From Streptomyces sp. CC228A (GTDB lineage Bacteria; Actinomycetota; Actinomycetes; Streptomycetales; Streptomycetaceae): a DNA stretch of 64,000 bases. The stretch lies in the NCBI RefSeq assembly GCF_021390935.1, contig NZ_JAJPUI010000001.1, positions 1,198,871 through 1,262,870 on the forward strand, written 5' to 3'. The notes below the pieces were generated by a model. It saw nothing but the letters and a program-made list of their open reading frames with translations. It did no database searches and was not told the origin of the DNA. Shown piece after piece: positions 56,129-64,000 of the stretch (position 1 is its first letter; every line of letters begins with the position of its first letter). A program made the position numbers and the translations under genes.

Positions 56129-59100
56129 ATGGGTGGCATGGCCGGGACCGCACTCGACGACTTCTCCCCCGCGACACGCAACTGGTTCACGGGGGCGTTC
56201 CGCGCGCCCACCGCCGCCCAGGAGGGCGCGTGGCGGGCCATCGGGGCGGGTTCCGACGTGCTGGTGGTGGCTCCGACCGGGTCGGGCAAGACGCTGGCGG
56301 CGTTCCTGTCCGCACTGGACCGCCTGGCGTCGTCGCCGGCCCCGGCGGATGCGAAAAAGCGCTGCCGGGTGCTGTACGTGTCGCCGCTGAAGGCGCTCGC
56401 CGTGGACGTGGAGCGCAATCTGCGCAGTCCCCTGACGGGCATCCGGCAGGAGTCGGTGCGGCTGGGCCTGCCGGAGCCCGAGGTGCGGGTCGGGATCCGC
56501 TCCGGGGACACCCCGGCCGCCGAGCGCCGCTCGCTGGCCGCCCGGCCGCCGGACATCCTGATCACCACCCCCGAGTCGCTGTTCCTGATGCTCACCTCGG
56601 CCGCCAGGGAGGCGCTCTCGGGTGTGGAGACGGTGATCCTCGACGAGGTGCACGCCGTCGCCGGTACGAAGCGGGGCGCCCACCTGGCGCTGTCCCTGGA
56701 ACGGCTCGACGAGCTGCTTGTGCGGCCGGCGCGCCGCATCGGCCTGTCGGCGACGGTCCGGCCGGTGGACGAGGTGGCCAGGTTCCTCTCGCCGCGGCGG
56801 AGGGTGGAAGTGGTGCAGCCGCCGTCCGGCAAGGAGTTCGACCTGTCGGTCGTGGTGCCCGTGGAGGACATGGGCGAGCTGGGGGGCTCGCCCGCCGCGG
56901 ACGCGGCGGGGGCCGACGGCGGCGACAGGCCGTCGATCTGGCCGCACGTGGAGGAGCGGATCGCGGATCTCGTCCAGGACCACCGGTCGACGATCGTGTT
57001 CGCCAACTCGCGGCGCCTCGCGGAGCGACTCTGCAACCGGCTGAACGAAATCGCGTACGAGCGGGCCACCGGCGAGACCCTCCCCGAGGACGCCCCGCCG
57101 GCCGAGATCATGGCGCAGTCAGGCGCGGGCAAGGGGGCTCCGCCGCTGCTGGCCAGGGCGCACCACGGCTCGGTCTCCAAGGAGCAGCGGGCCCTGGTCG
57201 AGGAGGACCTGAAGGCGGGGCGCCTGCCGGCCGTGGTGGCGACGTCGAGCCTGGAGCTCGGCATCGACATGGGCGCGGTCGACCTGGTCGTACAGGTGGA
57301 GTCGCCGCCGTCGGTGGCGTCTGGACTCCAGCGGGTGGGCCGGGCCGGGCACCAGGTGGGGGCGGTGTCCCGCGGCGTGGTGTTCCCCAAGTACCGGGGC
57401 GACCTGGTGCAGGCGGCCGTGGTGACCGAGCGGATGAGGCAGGGCGCCATCGAGTCGCTGCGCGTGCCCGCCAATCCGCTGGACGTGCTGGCGCAGCAGC
57501 TGGTCGCCATGGTGTCGATGGACACCTGGCAGTACGACGACCTGCTGGCCCTGGTGCGGCGGGCGGCGCCGTTCGCGTCGCTGCCGGAGTCGGCGTTCAC
57601 CGCGGTGCTGGACATGCTGGCCGGGCGCTACCCGTCGGACGCGTTCGCCGAGCTGCGGCCGCGCGTCGTGTGGGACCGGGTCACTGGGGCGGTCACGGGG
57701 CGCCCCGGTGCCCAGCGGCTCGCCGTCACGTCGGGTGGCACGATCCCGGACCGCGGCCTGTTCGGGGTGTTCCTGGCGGGCGCCGACCCGAAGAAGGGCG
57801 GGGGCCGGGTCGGAGAGCTCGACGAGGAGATGGTGTACGAGTCCCGGGTGGGCGACGTGTTCACTCTGGGCACGTCGTCCTGGCGGATCGAGGACATCAC
57901 GCGCGACCGCGTGCTGGTGTCGCCCGCTCCCGGGGTGCCGGGGCGGCTGCCTTTCTGGAAGGGCGACCAGCTGGGCCGCCCGCTCGAACTGGGCCGGGCG
58001 GTGGGCGCGTTCCTCCGGGAGGTGGGGTCGCTGTCGCCGGACGACGCGCGGCTGCGGCTCGTCTCGGCGGGACTGGACGCGTGGGCGGCCGGCAACGTCC
58101 TCGCGTACCTGGACGAGCAGCGCCGGGCCTGCGGGCACGTGCCGGACGACCGGACGATCCTGGTGGAGCGGTTCCGCGACGAGCTGGGCGACTGGCGGGT
58201 GGTGGTGCACTCCCCGTTCGGGGCGCAGGTGCACGCCCCGTGGGCGCTGGCGCTCGGCGCCCGCCTCGCGGAGCGGTACGGCATGGACGCGCAGGTCATG
58301 CACGCCGACGACGGGATCGTGCTGCGGCTGCCCGATGCCGACCTGATGGGCCTCGACCTGCTGGACCAGGAGCCGGCCGGTCCTGCGGGGCCGGAGTTCG
58401 ACAGCGAGCAGGCTCCGGTCGGAGCCGCCGACGTGCTCTTCGACAAGGGCGAGGTCGACGGTGTCGTCACCGAGCAGGTGGGCGGCTCCGCGCTGTTCGC
58501 GTCTCGGTTCCGGGAGTGCGCGGCGCGCGCGCTGCTGCTGCCGCGCCGCAGTCCGGGAAGGCGGACCCCGCTGTGGCAGCAGCGGCAGCGGGCGGCGCAG
58601 CTGCTCCAGGTGGCGAGCGAGTTCGGCTCGTTCCCGATCGTCCTGGAGGCGGTCCGCGAGTGCCTGCAGGACGTCTTCGACGTGCCCGGCCTGCAGGAGC
58701 TGATGGGCGACATCGAGGCCCGCCGCGTCCGGTTGGTCGAGGTCACCACCCCGGAGCCGTCGCCGTTCGCCCGCTCCCTGCTCTTCGGTTACGTCGCGCA
58801 GTTCCTGTACGAGGGGGATTCGCCGCTCGCGGAGCGGCGGGCGGCAGCACTGTCGCTGGACTCGCGGTTGCTGGCCGAGCTGCTGGGCCAGGCGGAGCTG
58901 CGGGAGCTGCTGGACCCGGAGGTGCTGGCCGAGCTGGAGCGGGAGCTCCAGTGGCGCACCGAGGACCGGCGGGTGAAGGACGCCGAGGGCGTGGCGGACG
59001 CGCTGCGCGTGCTGGGGCCGCTCACCGACGGGGAGCTGGCCGAGCGGGGCGCCGACCCGGCCTGGGCGGCGGAGCTGGCAGCCGCCCGCCGGGCCATCAG

Positions 59101-60802
59101 GGTCCGGATCGGCGGGGCCGACCACTGGGCGGCCGTCGAGGACGCGGGGCGGCTCCGCGACGCTCTCGGCACCGCCTTGCCGGTGGGTGTCCCCGAGGCG
59201 TTCACCGAGCCGGTGAAGGACCCCCTGGGCGACCTGCTGGCGCGGTACGCGCGCACCCGCGGCCCCTTCACGTCCGCGGAGGCGGCGACCCGGTTCGGCC
59301 TCGGCACGGCGGTCGCGGAGGGTGCCCTGCACCGGCTCGCCGCGGGCGGCCGTGTGGTGCAGGGCGAGTTCCACCCGTCGGGCATGGGCCAGGAGTGGTG
59401 CGACGCGGCGGTCCTGCGCCGGCTGCGGCGGCGCTCACTGGCCGCGCTCCGCCAGGAGCTGGAGCCGGTGCCGCCGGCGGCGCTGGCCACGTTCCTGCCG
59501 CAGTGGCAGCACATGGGCGCGGGGCGCCTGCGGGGCGTCGACGGTCTCGCCCGGGCGATCGAGCAGCTTCAGGGCGCCCCCGTCCCGGCGTCCGCGCTGG
59601 AAAGGTTGGTGCTGCCGTCCCGCGTGCGGGACTACACGCCCGCCCTGCTCGACGAGCTCACCACGACCGGTGAGGTCCTGTGGGCCGGTGCCGGCGCACT
59701 GCCCGGCAAGGACGGCTGGATCTCCCTCTACCTGGCGGACGCCGCCCCCCTGCTGCTGCCCGCACCGCACCCCCTGGAGCCGACCGCCCTGCACGAGTCG
59801 GTGCTGTCGGCCCTGTCCGGCGGCTTCGGCTTGTTCTTCCGGCAGATCGCCGACCAGGTGCGGGCCACCACCCACCCGGACGTGACGGATCCCCAGCTCG
59901 CCGACGCCCTGTGGGACCTCGCGTGGAGCGGCCGCCTCACCAACGACACCCTCGCCCCGCTGCGGTCCGTCCTCGGCTCGGGCCGCACCGCGGGATCGAC
60001 GGCCCACCGGGCCAGGCGGCAGGTCCCGCGCGGCCGGTACGGCACGCTGACGGCGACCGCGCTGGGGGCGGCGTACGGATCGGCCCGCACGCCCGGCCGC
60101 ACCGCCTCCCGCTCGGGGCCGCCGACGGTGTCGGGCCGTTGGGCCCTGCTGCCGCCGCCCGAGCCGGACGCCACCCACCGCGCCCACGCCTTGGCCCGCA
60201 CGCTGCTGGACCGGCACGGGGTGGTGACCCGGGGCGCGGTGGCGGCTGAGGGCGTCGAGGGCGGTTTCTCGGCGACGTACCGCGTGCTGTCCGCGTTCGA
60301 GGACAGCGGTCAGGCCCGCCGCGGCTACGTGGTGGAGGGCCTGGGCGCGGCCCAGTTCGCCATGGACGGCGCCGTGGACCGGCTGCGCGCGGCCGCCACG
60401 GCGCGGGAGCGGGGTGACGGCGCGGCGCCGCAGGCTGTCGTGCTGGCCGCCGCCGACCCCGCCAACGCGTACGGCGCCGCACTGCCCTGGCCCGACCCTC
60501 CCACGGAGGCGGGCCACAAGCCGGGGCGCAAGGCCGGCTCCCTGGTCGTGCTGGTGGACGGGGAGCTGACGGTCTATATGGAGCGCGGCGGCAAGACGCT
60601 GCTGTGCTGGCCCGCCGACCCCGACTCACCCGCCCTCCGGGCCGCCGCCGTGGCACTGGCCGAAGCCGCCCGCGCGGGCGCCCTCGGCACGGTGACGGTC
60701 GAACGGGTCAACGGCGCCTCGGCCCTCACCTCACCCCTGGCCCGTCCGCTGGAGGCAGCCGGTTTCCACGCCACCCCCAGGGGCCTCCGCCTCCGCGCGT
60801 AG
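56129..60802 (+). CDS. lhr: ATP-dependent helicase Lhr, long form
   Basis: Large superfamily 2 DNA repair helicase of 1557 residues, a length typical of full Lhr. The helicase core has motif I APTGSGKT (48-55), TTPESLFLML, DEVH (VILDEVHAVAG), GLSATVRPVDEVARF, ATSSLELGIDMGAVDLVVQV and QRVGRAGHQ. The Lhr core winged-helix and beta-barrel parts follow (LPFWKGDQLGRPLELGRAVG), and the long C-terminal extension typical of Lhr-CTD runs to the end (KAGSLVVLVDGELTVYMERG). ATG at 56129; an ATG at 56138 (MAGTALDD) is as likely. Single-gene unit, divergent from the AraC gene. Confidence 0.95.
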   Translation: MGGMAGTALDDFSPATRNWFTGAFRAPTAAQEGAWRAIGAGSDVLVVAPTGSGKTLAAFLSALDRLASSPAPADAKKRCRVLYVSPLKALAVDVERNLRSPLTGIRQESVRLGLPEPEVRVGIRSGDTPAAERRSLAARPPDILITTPESLFLMLTSAAREALSGVETVILDEVHAVAGTKRGAHLALSLERLDELLVRPARRIGLSATVRPVDEVARFLSPRRRVEVVQPPSGKEFDLSVVVPVEDMGELGGSPAADAAGADGGDRPSIWPHVEERIADLVQDHRSTIVFANSRRLAERLCNRLNEIAYERATGETLPEDAPPAEIMAQSGAGKGAPPLLARAHHGSVSKEQRALVEEDLKAGRLPAVVATSSLELGIDMGAVDLVVQVESPPSVASGLQRVGRAGHQVGAVSRGVVFPKYRGDLVQAAVVTERMRQGAIESLRVPANPLDVLAQQLVAMVSMDTWQYDDLLALVRRAAPFASLPESAFTAVLDMLAGRYPSDAFAELRPRVVWDRVTGAVTGRPGAQRLAVTSGGTIPDRGLFGVFLAGADPKKGGGRVGELDEEMVYESRVGDVFTLGTSSWRIEDITRDRVLVSPAPGVPGRLPFWKGDQLGRPLELGRAVGAFLREVGSLSPDDARLRLVSAGLDAWAAGNVLAYLDEQRRACGHVPDDRTILVERFRDELGDWRVVVHSPFGAQVHAPWALALGARLAERYGMDAQVMHADDGIVLRLPDADLMGLDLLDQEPAGPAGPEFDSEQAPVGAADVLFDKGEVDGVVTEQVGGSALFASRFRECAARALLLPRRSPGRRTPLWQQRQRAAQLLQVASEFGSFPIVLEAVRECLQDVFDVPGLQELMGDIEARRVRLVEVTTPEPSPFARSLLFGYVAQFLYEGDSPLAERRAAALSLDSRLLAELLGQAELRELLDPEVLAELERELQWRTEDRRVKDAEGVADALRVLGPLTDGELAERGADPAWAAELAAARRAIRVRIGGADHWAAVEDAGRLRDALGTALPVGVPEAFTEPVKDPLGDLLARYARTRGPFTSAEAATRFGLGTAVAEGALHRLAAGGRVVQGEFHPSGMGQEWCDAAVLRRLRRRSLAALRQELEPVPPAALATFLPQWQHMGAGRLRGVDGLARAIEQLQGAPVPASALERLVLPSRVRDYTPALLDELTTTGEVLWAGAGALPGKDGWISLYLADAAPLLLPAPHPLEPTALHESVLSALSGGFGLFFRQIADQVRATTHPDVTDPQLADALWDLAWSGRLTNDTLAPLRSVLGSGRTAGSTAHRARRQVPRGRYGTLTATALGAAYGSARTPGRTASRSGPPTVSGRWALLPPPEPDATHRAHALARTLLDRHGVVTRGAVAAEGVEGGFSATYRVLSAFEDSGQARRGYVVEGLGAAQFAMDGAVDRLRAAATARERGDGAAPQAVVLAAADPANAYGAALPWPDPPTEAGHKPGRKAGSLVVLVDGELTVYMERGGKTLLCWPADPDSPALRAAAVALAEAARAGALGTVTVERVNGASALTSPLARPLEAAGFHATPRGLRLRA

Positions 60803-60857
60803 GCTCCCGGCACCCGCTGCCACGCGTGCCCGCCCTCAGCCCGTACGGCCGCGGCTG

Positions 60858-60886
60858 TTGACCTCAAGTCGACTTGAGGCATCAAG
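60858..60886 (+). promoter_or_regulatory. SoxR/MerR-type operator and promoter
   Basis: CCTCAAGTCGACTTGAGG (60862-60879) is a perfect 18-bp palindrome that differs from the classic SoxR box only in the two central bases. TTGACC (60858-60863) overlaps its left edge as a -35 element, and the -10 would lie just past the right edge (ATCAAG) with a long 18-19-bp spacer. This is the geometry of MerR-family promoters. The ATG at 60896 follows by about 10 bp, so the mRNA would be nearly leaderless. Confidence 0.75.
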
Positions 60887-60895
60887 GTGGTCCGC

Positions 60896-61309
60896 ATGAA
60901 CAACGAGACCGCAGACATCAAGGCCGTCGAAGCAGACCTCGAGGCCATCGCAGAGGTCGTGGCCACCGTCCAGCGCACTCAGCGCGAGAAGGACGCCGAG
61001 GGATTCCTCGAGCTCTTCCATCCCGACGCCCTGTGGACGACCGCGCACGGCAAGGTCCTCATCGGCTTCGACGCGATCGCCGAGTTCACCCGCGCCGTTC
61101 TCCCGCAAGCGACCTGGGACGGGGAGGTCACCTACGAGGCGGTGCACATCCAGTTCCTGCGGCCGGACGTGGCGGCCGTCAAGGTCCGGCAGGTCTACCA
61201 CGCGGCGACGGGCGACACGGAAGGAGCCCCGCTGTACGTCATGACCAAGCAGCAGGACGGGGCCTGGCTGCTGCACGCCTGCCAGAACACCGAGGTACGG
61301 GTCGGCTGA
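60896..61309 (+). CDS. SgcJ/EcaC-type SnoaL-like protein
   Basis: Protein of 137 residues in the NTF2/SnoaL superfamily, SgcJ/EcaC group: EGFLELFHPDALWTTAHG, LIGFDAIAEFTRAVLPQ and AVKVRQVYHAATGD, ending WLLHACQNTEVRV. Members bind small hydrophobic molecules; some sit in polyketide clusters, but no cluster is present here. The ATG at 60896 is close to a SoxR/MerR-type operator, so expression probably responds to redox-active or toxic small molecules. No MerR gene is in the window next to it. Confidence 0.85.
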   Translation: MNNETADIKAVEADLEAIAEVVATVQRTQREKDAEGFLELFHPDALWTTAHGKVLIGFDAIAEFTRAVLPQATWDGEVTYEAVHIQFLRPDVAAVKVRQVYHAATGDTEGAPLYVMTKQQDGAWLLHACQNTEVRVG

Positions 61310-61388
61310 GGCGCCTCAAGCCGTCCGCCCGGAGCCACCGCCCCGGGGGACTCCTCCCCTCGGCGCGGGTGTCGCGCATCATGGACGC

Positions 61389-62237
61389 ATGCCCGAAGGA
61401 GACACGGTGTGGCTGACGGCGCGGCGGCTGCACGAGGCACTGGCAGGACGGGTCCTGACCCGGTCGGACCTGAGGGTGCCCCGGCTGGCGACGGTGGACC
61501 TGACGGGCCGGGCCGTCCTCGACGTCACCCCGCGGGGCAAGCACCTGCTCACCCGCGTGGACGGCGGGCTCACCCTGCACTCCCACCTCCGCATGGACGG
61601 CTCGTGGCAGGTGTACGCCCCGGACGAGCGCTGGCGCGGAGGGCCCGCGCACCAGATCCGCGCCATCCTGGGCACGGAGGCACACACGGCCGTCGGCTAC
61701 CGCCTGCCGGTGCTGGACCTGCTGCGGACGGCCGACGAGGCCACCGTCGTGGGGCACCTCGGCCCCGACCTCCTCGGCCCGGACTGGGACCTGGACGAGG
61801 CCGTGCGGCGGCTGTGCGCGGACCCGGCACGTCCGCTCGGTGAAGCCCTGCTCGACCAGCGCAACGCGGCCGGCATCGGCAACGTCTACAAGTGCGAGCT
61901 GGCGTTCCTGGCCCGGGTCAGTCCCTGGCTGCCGGTCGGCGACCTCCCGCAGGACGTCCCCGCCCGGCTCCTGGCCACGGCGCACCGGCTCCTCGACGTG
62001 AACAAGGACCGCTTCGAGCGCCGCACCACCCCGCCGGGCAGCCGCCCCGACCGGCCCCTGTACGTGTACGGCCGCGGCGGCCGGCCCTGCTACCGCTGCG
62101 GGGCCCGGGTCCGCCGGCACGGCGCCCAGGACCTGCCCGACGACCGCATCACGTACTGGTGTCCTGGCTGCCAGGCCGGCCCGGACCCGGCTCCGCCGGG
62201 TCCACCGCGGGGGCGGGACCCCGTCCCCGCCCCCTGA
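61389..62237 (+). CDS. Fpg/Nei family DNA glycosylase
   Basis: Bifunctional base-excision enzyme removing oxidised bases. Protein of 282 residues with the N-terminal MPEGDTVW (Pro2 nucleophile and Glu3 after Met removal), the catalytic Lys in RGKHLL, the helix-two-turn-helix LDQRNAAGIGNVYKCELAFL and the zinc finger CYRCGARVRRHG...YWCPGC. PEGDTV rather than PELPEV marks it as endonuclease VIII-like (Nei) rather than MutM. ATG at 61389. The last 89 bases overlap the 3' end of the convergent membrane-protein gene. Confidence 0.95.
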   Translation: MPEGDTVWLTARRLHEALAGRVLTRSDLRVPRLATVDLTGRAVLDVTPRGKHLLTRVDGGLTLHSHLRMDGSWQVYAPDERWRGGPAHQIRAILGTEAHTAVGYRLPVLDLLRTADEATVVGHLGPDLLGPDWDLDEAVRRLCADPARPLGEALLDQRNAAGIGNVYKCELAFLARVSPWLPVGDLPQDVPARLLATAHRLLDVNKDRFERRTTPPGSRPDRPLYVYGRGGRPCYRCGARVRRHGAQDLPDDRITYWCPGCQAGPDPAPPGPPRGRDPVPAP

Positions 62238-62523
62238 CGGCACGGACCACGTCCCACACCACGCTCCGCACCACCTCGGGAAACGAGTCCCGCACCAGGG
62301 CCAGCCACCGGGCGCGCCGCCCCACCGCCCTCCCGCGCGGCCCAGGCGCCGCCGCCACGTGGACGGGCAGCAGGCTGAGCCCCCAGCCGCCGGTGGCGGC
62401 CGCGCACTCGACCAGGCCCGCCTGTTCGGGCACCAGTGCCAGCCGCAGCACAGCCCACCACCACAGTCCGCCCAGTACGAGCGCCGGCACCAGCGCCGGC
62501 AGCGGGACTCGTCGCCCTACCAT
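62149..62523 (-). CDS. Hypothetical membrane protein
   Basis: Protein of 124 residues, not recognised. A strong ribosome site (GGAGGAGGCGG) precedes the ATG at 62523, supporting a real gene although it overlaps the glycosylase gene at the 3' end. One N-terminal membrane helix (ALVPALVLGGLWWWAVLRLAL), a second weak hydrophobic part (ECAAATGGWGLSLLPVHVAA) and a basic cytoplasmic stretch precede a Pro-rich tail. No motif suggests a function. Confidence 0.65.
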   Translation of the reverse strand: MVGRRVPLPALVPALVLGGLWWWAVLRLALVPEQAGLVECAAATGGWGLSLLPVHVAAAPGPRGRAVGRRARWLALVRDSFPEVVRSVVWDVVRAVRGRGRGPAPAVDPAEPGPGRPGSQDTST

Positions 62524-62677
62524 GGCCGCCTCCTCCGGTCGACGCTAGACCGGGGCGATCACCGGGCGGCAGGGCGCACCGGTGCGGCCCACGGCGCATC
62601 CGGTGCCCCTCGCCGCGCCCGTACCGCAGCCGCCCCGCGGCTCGTCCCGGCGACGGCCCCGGCCCCGCGGACGCACG

Positions 62678-63148
62678 TCAGACGCTCTCCGCCTGGAACA
62701 TCCACGCGTGCTTCTCCAGATCCGCGGTCAGCCCGATCAGCAGGTCCTGGGTGACGGGATCCGGCTCCTCGGTGGCGCCGATGCGCTCCCGCATCCGGCT
62801 GATGACCGCGCCGAGCGCGTCCACCATGATCTGCACGACGTCGGCGTCCTTGATCCAGCCTTCCGGTACGCGCCCGATGGCGCTGCCGGAGGCGATCGTG
62901 GCAGCCCGGCCGTCGGGGTTGACGCCAAGGGCCGCAGCGCGTTCCGCGACGGTGTCGGAGTGCTGGCGGGCCGTGGCCACGACCTCGTCGAGTTGCAGGT
63001 GGATGGAGCGGAACCGCGGTCCGATCACGTTCCAGTGCACCTGCTTGGAGGCGAGGGCGAGGTCGACGAGGTCGACCAGTGCTCCCTGGAGCGCTTCACC
63101 GACGATCTTCAGGTCAGCGTCAGGAATCGGGCTCTTGACGACGGACAT
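62678..63148 (-). CDS. dpsB: Dps family ferritin-like DNA-protection protein
   Basis: Dodecameric mini-ferritin of 156 residues that stores iron and protects DNA under stress. The dinuclear iron site motif is seen in ASKQVHWNVIGPRFRSIHLQ followed by LDEVV, and the four helices fill the length. ATG at 63148 after GGGAGG. Its place beside clgR matches the dpsB locus of S. coelicolor as I recall; it lacks the long charged tails of DpsA. No upstream gene on the same strand is linked; clgR, on the same strand, ends with a terminator. Confidence 0.92.
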   Translation of the reverse strand: MSVVKSPIPDADLKIVGEALQGALVDLVDLALASKQVHWNVIGPRFRSIHLQLDEVVATARQHSDTVAERAAALGVNPDGRAATIASGSAIGRVPEGWIKDADVVQIMVDALGAVISRMRERIGATEEPDPVTQDLLIGLTADLEKHAWMFQAESV

Positions 63149-63236
63149 CCGAAACCTCCCTTTCCGCGGGCATGGCCCACAGTGACAGTCCACCGTGACA
63201 TATGCCACACAAAACGGGCATTCACCCTAAAGCGAA

Positions 63237-63271
63237 AGCCCCGGTCCGGCACCGAGTACCCGACCGGGGCT
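63237..63271 (-). terminator. clgR terminator
   Basis: A 10-bp stem AGCCCCGGTC (63237-63246) and GACCGGGGCT (63262-63271). On the minus strand the right side is followed by TTCGCTTTAG, a partial U-tract, 36 bp past the clgR stop. Confidence 0.8.
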
Positions 63272-63306
63272 ACACCCCAAACGTCGATCGACGAACGCCG
63301 CCGAAA

Positions 63307-63690
63307 TCAGGCAGCGACGACGTCCACCGCTTCCGCAGGCGCTTTGATGGTGACCCGCTCCGTCGGCACACCAGCCACCGACGTCACGGACACAGAGTTG
63401 AGCATCGGGCGCACCGGCGACGGCACCGGCTCGCTGGCCGCTGCCGATTCCGCCAGCTCCGCCAGCGACAGCTCGTCACTGACCTCTCGCATGAGCTCGG
63501 ACATCCGTACGTCCAACGCGTCGCAGATCGCGGAGAGCAGTTCGGAGGAAGCCTCCTTCTGCCCCCGCTCCACCTCGGAAAGATAGCCGAGCGATACTCG
63601 GGCGGACGAGGAGACTTCGCGCAGAGTACGGCCCTGGCGCTGGCGCTGCCGACGCAGCACGTCACCCAGCAGGCGACGGAGCAGAATCAT
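63307..63690 (-). CDS. clgR: Clp protease gene regulator ClgR
   Basis: Activator of clp and lon protease genes. Protein of 127 residues with a Cro/C1-type helix-turn-helix ([60 protein letters not shown]). The C-terminus ends DVVAA; terminal Ala-Ala is the known signal for ClpP-dependent turnover of ClgR. ATG at 63690 after a GGAGGGAG ribosome site. It lies downstream of cinA on the same strand, the usual order pgsA-cinA-clgR. Confidence 0.95.
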   Translation of the reverse strand: MILLRRLLGDVLRRQRQRQGRTLREVSSSARVSLGYLSEVERGQKEASSELLSAICDALDVRMSELMREVSDELSLAELAESAAASEPVPSPVRPMLNSVSVTSVAGVPTERVTIKAPAEAVDVVAA

Positions 63691-63799
63691 CGGTGGCTCC
63701 CTCCTCGGACCGCGTAGCCGCATCCTTCACGCCCCACCGTACCGCCTCGCGCTGCGGCCGTGCGGGGAGCGATGACGTGTTCACTCAGGGCTGCAAACA

Positions 63800-64000
63800 T
63801 CAATTCCCCCCGTTCTGTTCCGTATCCTTTGCCCGCGCATTATCCGAGAGTTCGCTCGCGAGCAGATCGAGCACGCTCCGCACACTCTCTCTACGGATTT
63901 CCGCGCGGCTCCCGTTCAACCGCAGCGCGGCCACCTTCCCTGCCGCCGCGCCGCCCTCCGCACCCGCCGGCCCGGGGCGGCAGACGGCGACGTACACCGT
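63800..64000 (-). CDS. cinA: CinA-family amidohydrolase, C-terminal fragment
   Basis: Last 66 residues of a gene cut by the window edge. TVYVAVCRPG, VAALRLNGSRAEIRRESVRS and VLDLLASELSDNARA match the end of the nicotinamide-nucleotide amidohydrolase (CinA C-terminal) domain, which deamidates NMN. The stop is at 63800, and clgR starts 109 bp downstream on the same strand. The length and start lie outside the window. Confidence 0.8.
   Translation of the reverse strand, partial: TVYVAVCRPGPAGAEGGAAAGKVAALRLNGSRAEIRRESVRSVLDLLASELSDNARAKDTEQNGGN

Noticed and set aside
63848..63863. ClgR box near GTTCGCTCGCGAGC
   Set aside because: It lies inside the cinA coding region and does not fit the spaced ClgR consensus.

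Overview
The window is high-GC actinobacterial chromosome, almost certainly Streptomyces: about 73% GC by eye, third codon positions nearly all G or C, many GTG starts, LexA operators of the actinobacterial type, and a gene set and order that I recall from the conserved core of Streptomyces coelicolor around recA, lexA, nrdRJ, miaAB, gluABCD, dps and clgR. It is core chromosome, not an accessory island. I see no tRNA, rRNA, CRISPR array, intact insertion sequence or biosynthetic cluster.

Layout. 1-7.0 kb, minus strand: an ABC exporter (permease broken), a NrtR-type Nudix regulator with its own operator, a broken glycogen-debranching-like gene and a DUF4192 protein. 7.2-15 kb: RecQ fused to a phosphoribosyltransferase domain, two conserved hypotheticals, rnhB, an ADP-ribosylglycohydrolase, a YdbC-type protein and a TerD protein. 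15.3-22.6 kb: nrdJ and nrdR with paired NrdR boxes, divergent from lexA with a LexA box on its promoter, then a DinG-family helicase. 22.6-31 kb: a frameshifted class III aminotransferase, a secreted serine protease lipoprotein, hflX, a secreted M1 metallopeptidase and the second RelA/SpoT paralogue rshA (frameshifted). 31-38 kb: dapF, a membrane protein, miaA, two small plus-strand genes, an extradiol-dioxygenase-like protein, miaB and an orphan TAXI solute-binding protein. 39-45.3 kb: the two-component pair gluK/gluR, divergent from the glutamate importer operon gluABCD. 45.5-48.2 kb: a frameshifted FAD monooxygenase whose 3' end runs through a 15-bp repeat array into a decayed IS5-family transposase remnant. 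48.2-52.6 kb: recX-recA (3-bp gap, LexA box in the promoter), an AI-2E family membrane protein and DUF3046. 52.7-64 kb: a terpenoid-cyclase-like hypothetical, an AraC regulator with azlC-azlD, the giant helicase lhr, a SnoaL-like protein behind a SoxR/MerR-type operator, a Fpg/Nei glycosylase, a Dps ferritin-like protein, clgR and the 3' end of cinA.

How the genes work together. DNA repair and its control dominate: recQ, lexA, dinG, recA/recX, lhr and the Fpg/Nei glycosylase, with LexA boxes visible at lexA and recA. nrdR and nrdJ supply dNTPs under NrdR control. miaA and miaB act in succession on the same tRNA adenosine. gluR/gluK is the known glutamate-sensing system next to the importer it controls. 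dps, clgR and rshA are stress functions.

Two cross-window features stand out. First, at least six otherwise conserved genes carry single-base frame changes, mostly in G or C runs, which looks more like sequencing error than gene decay. Second, short tandem or direct repeats sit repeatedly at gene 3' ends, often copying the stop-codon neighbourhood.
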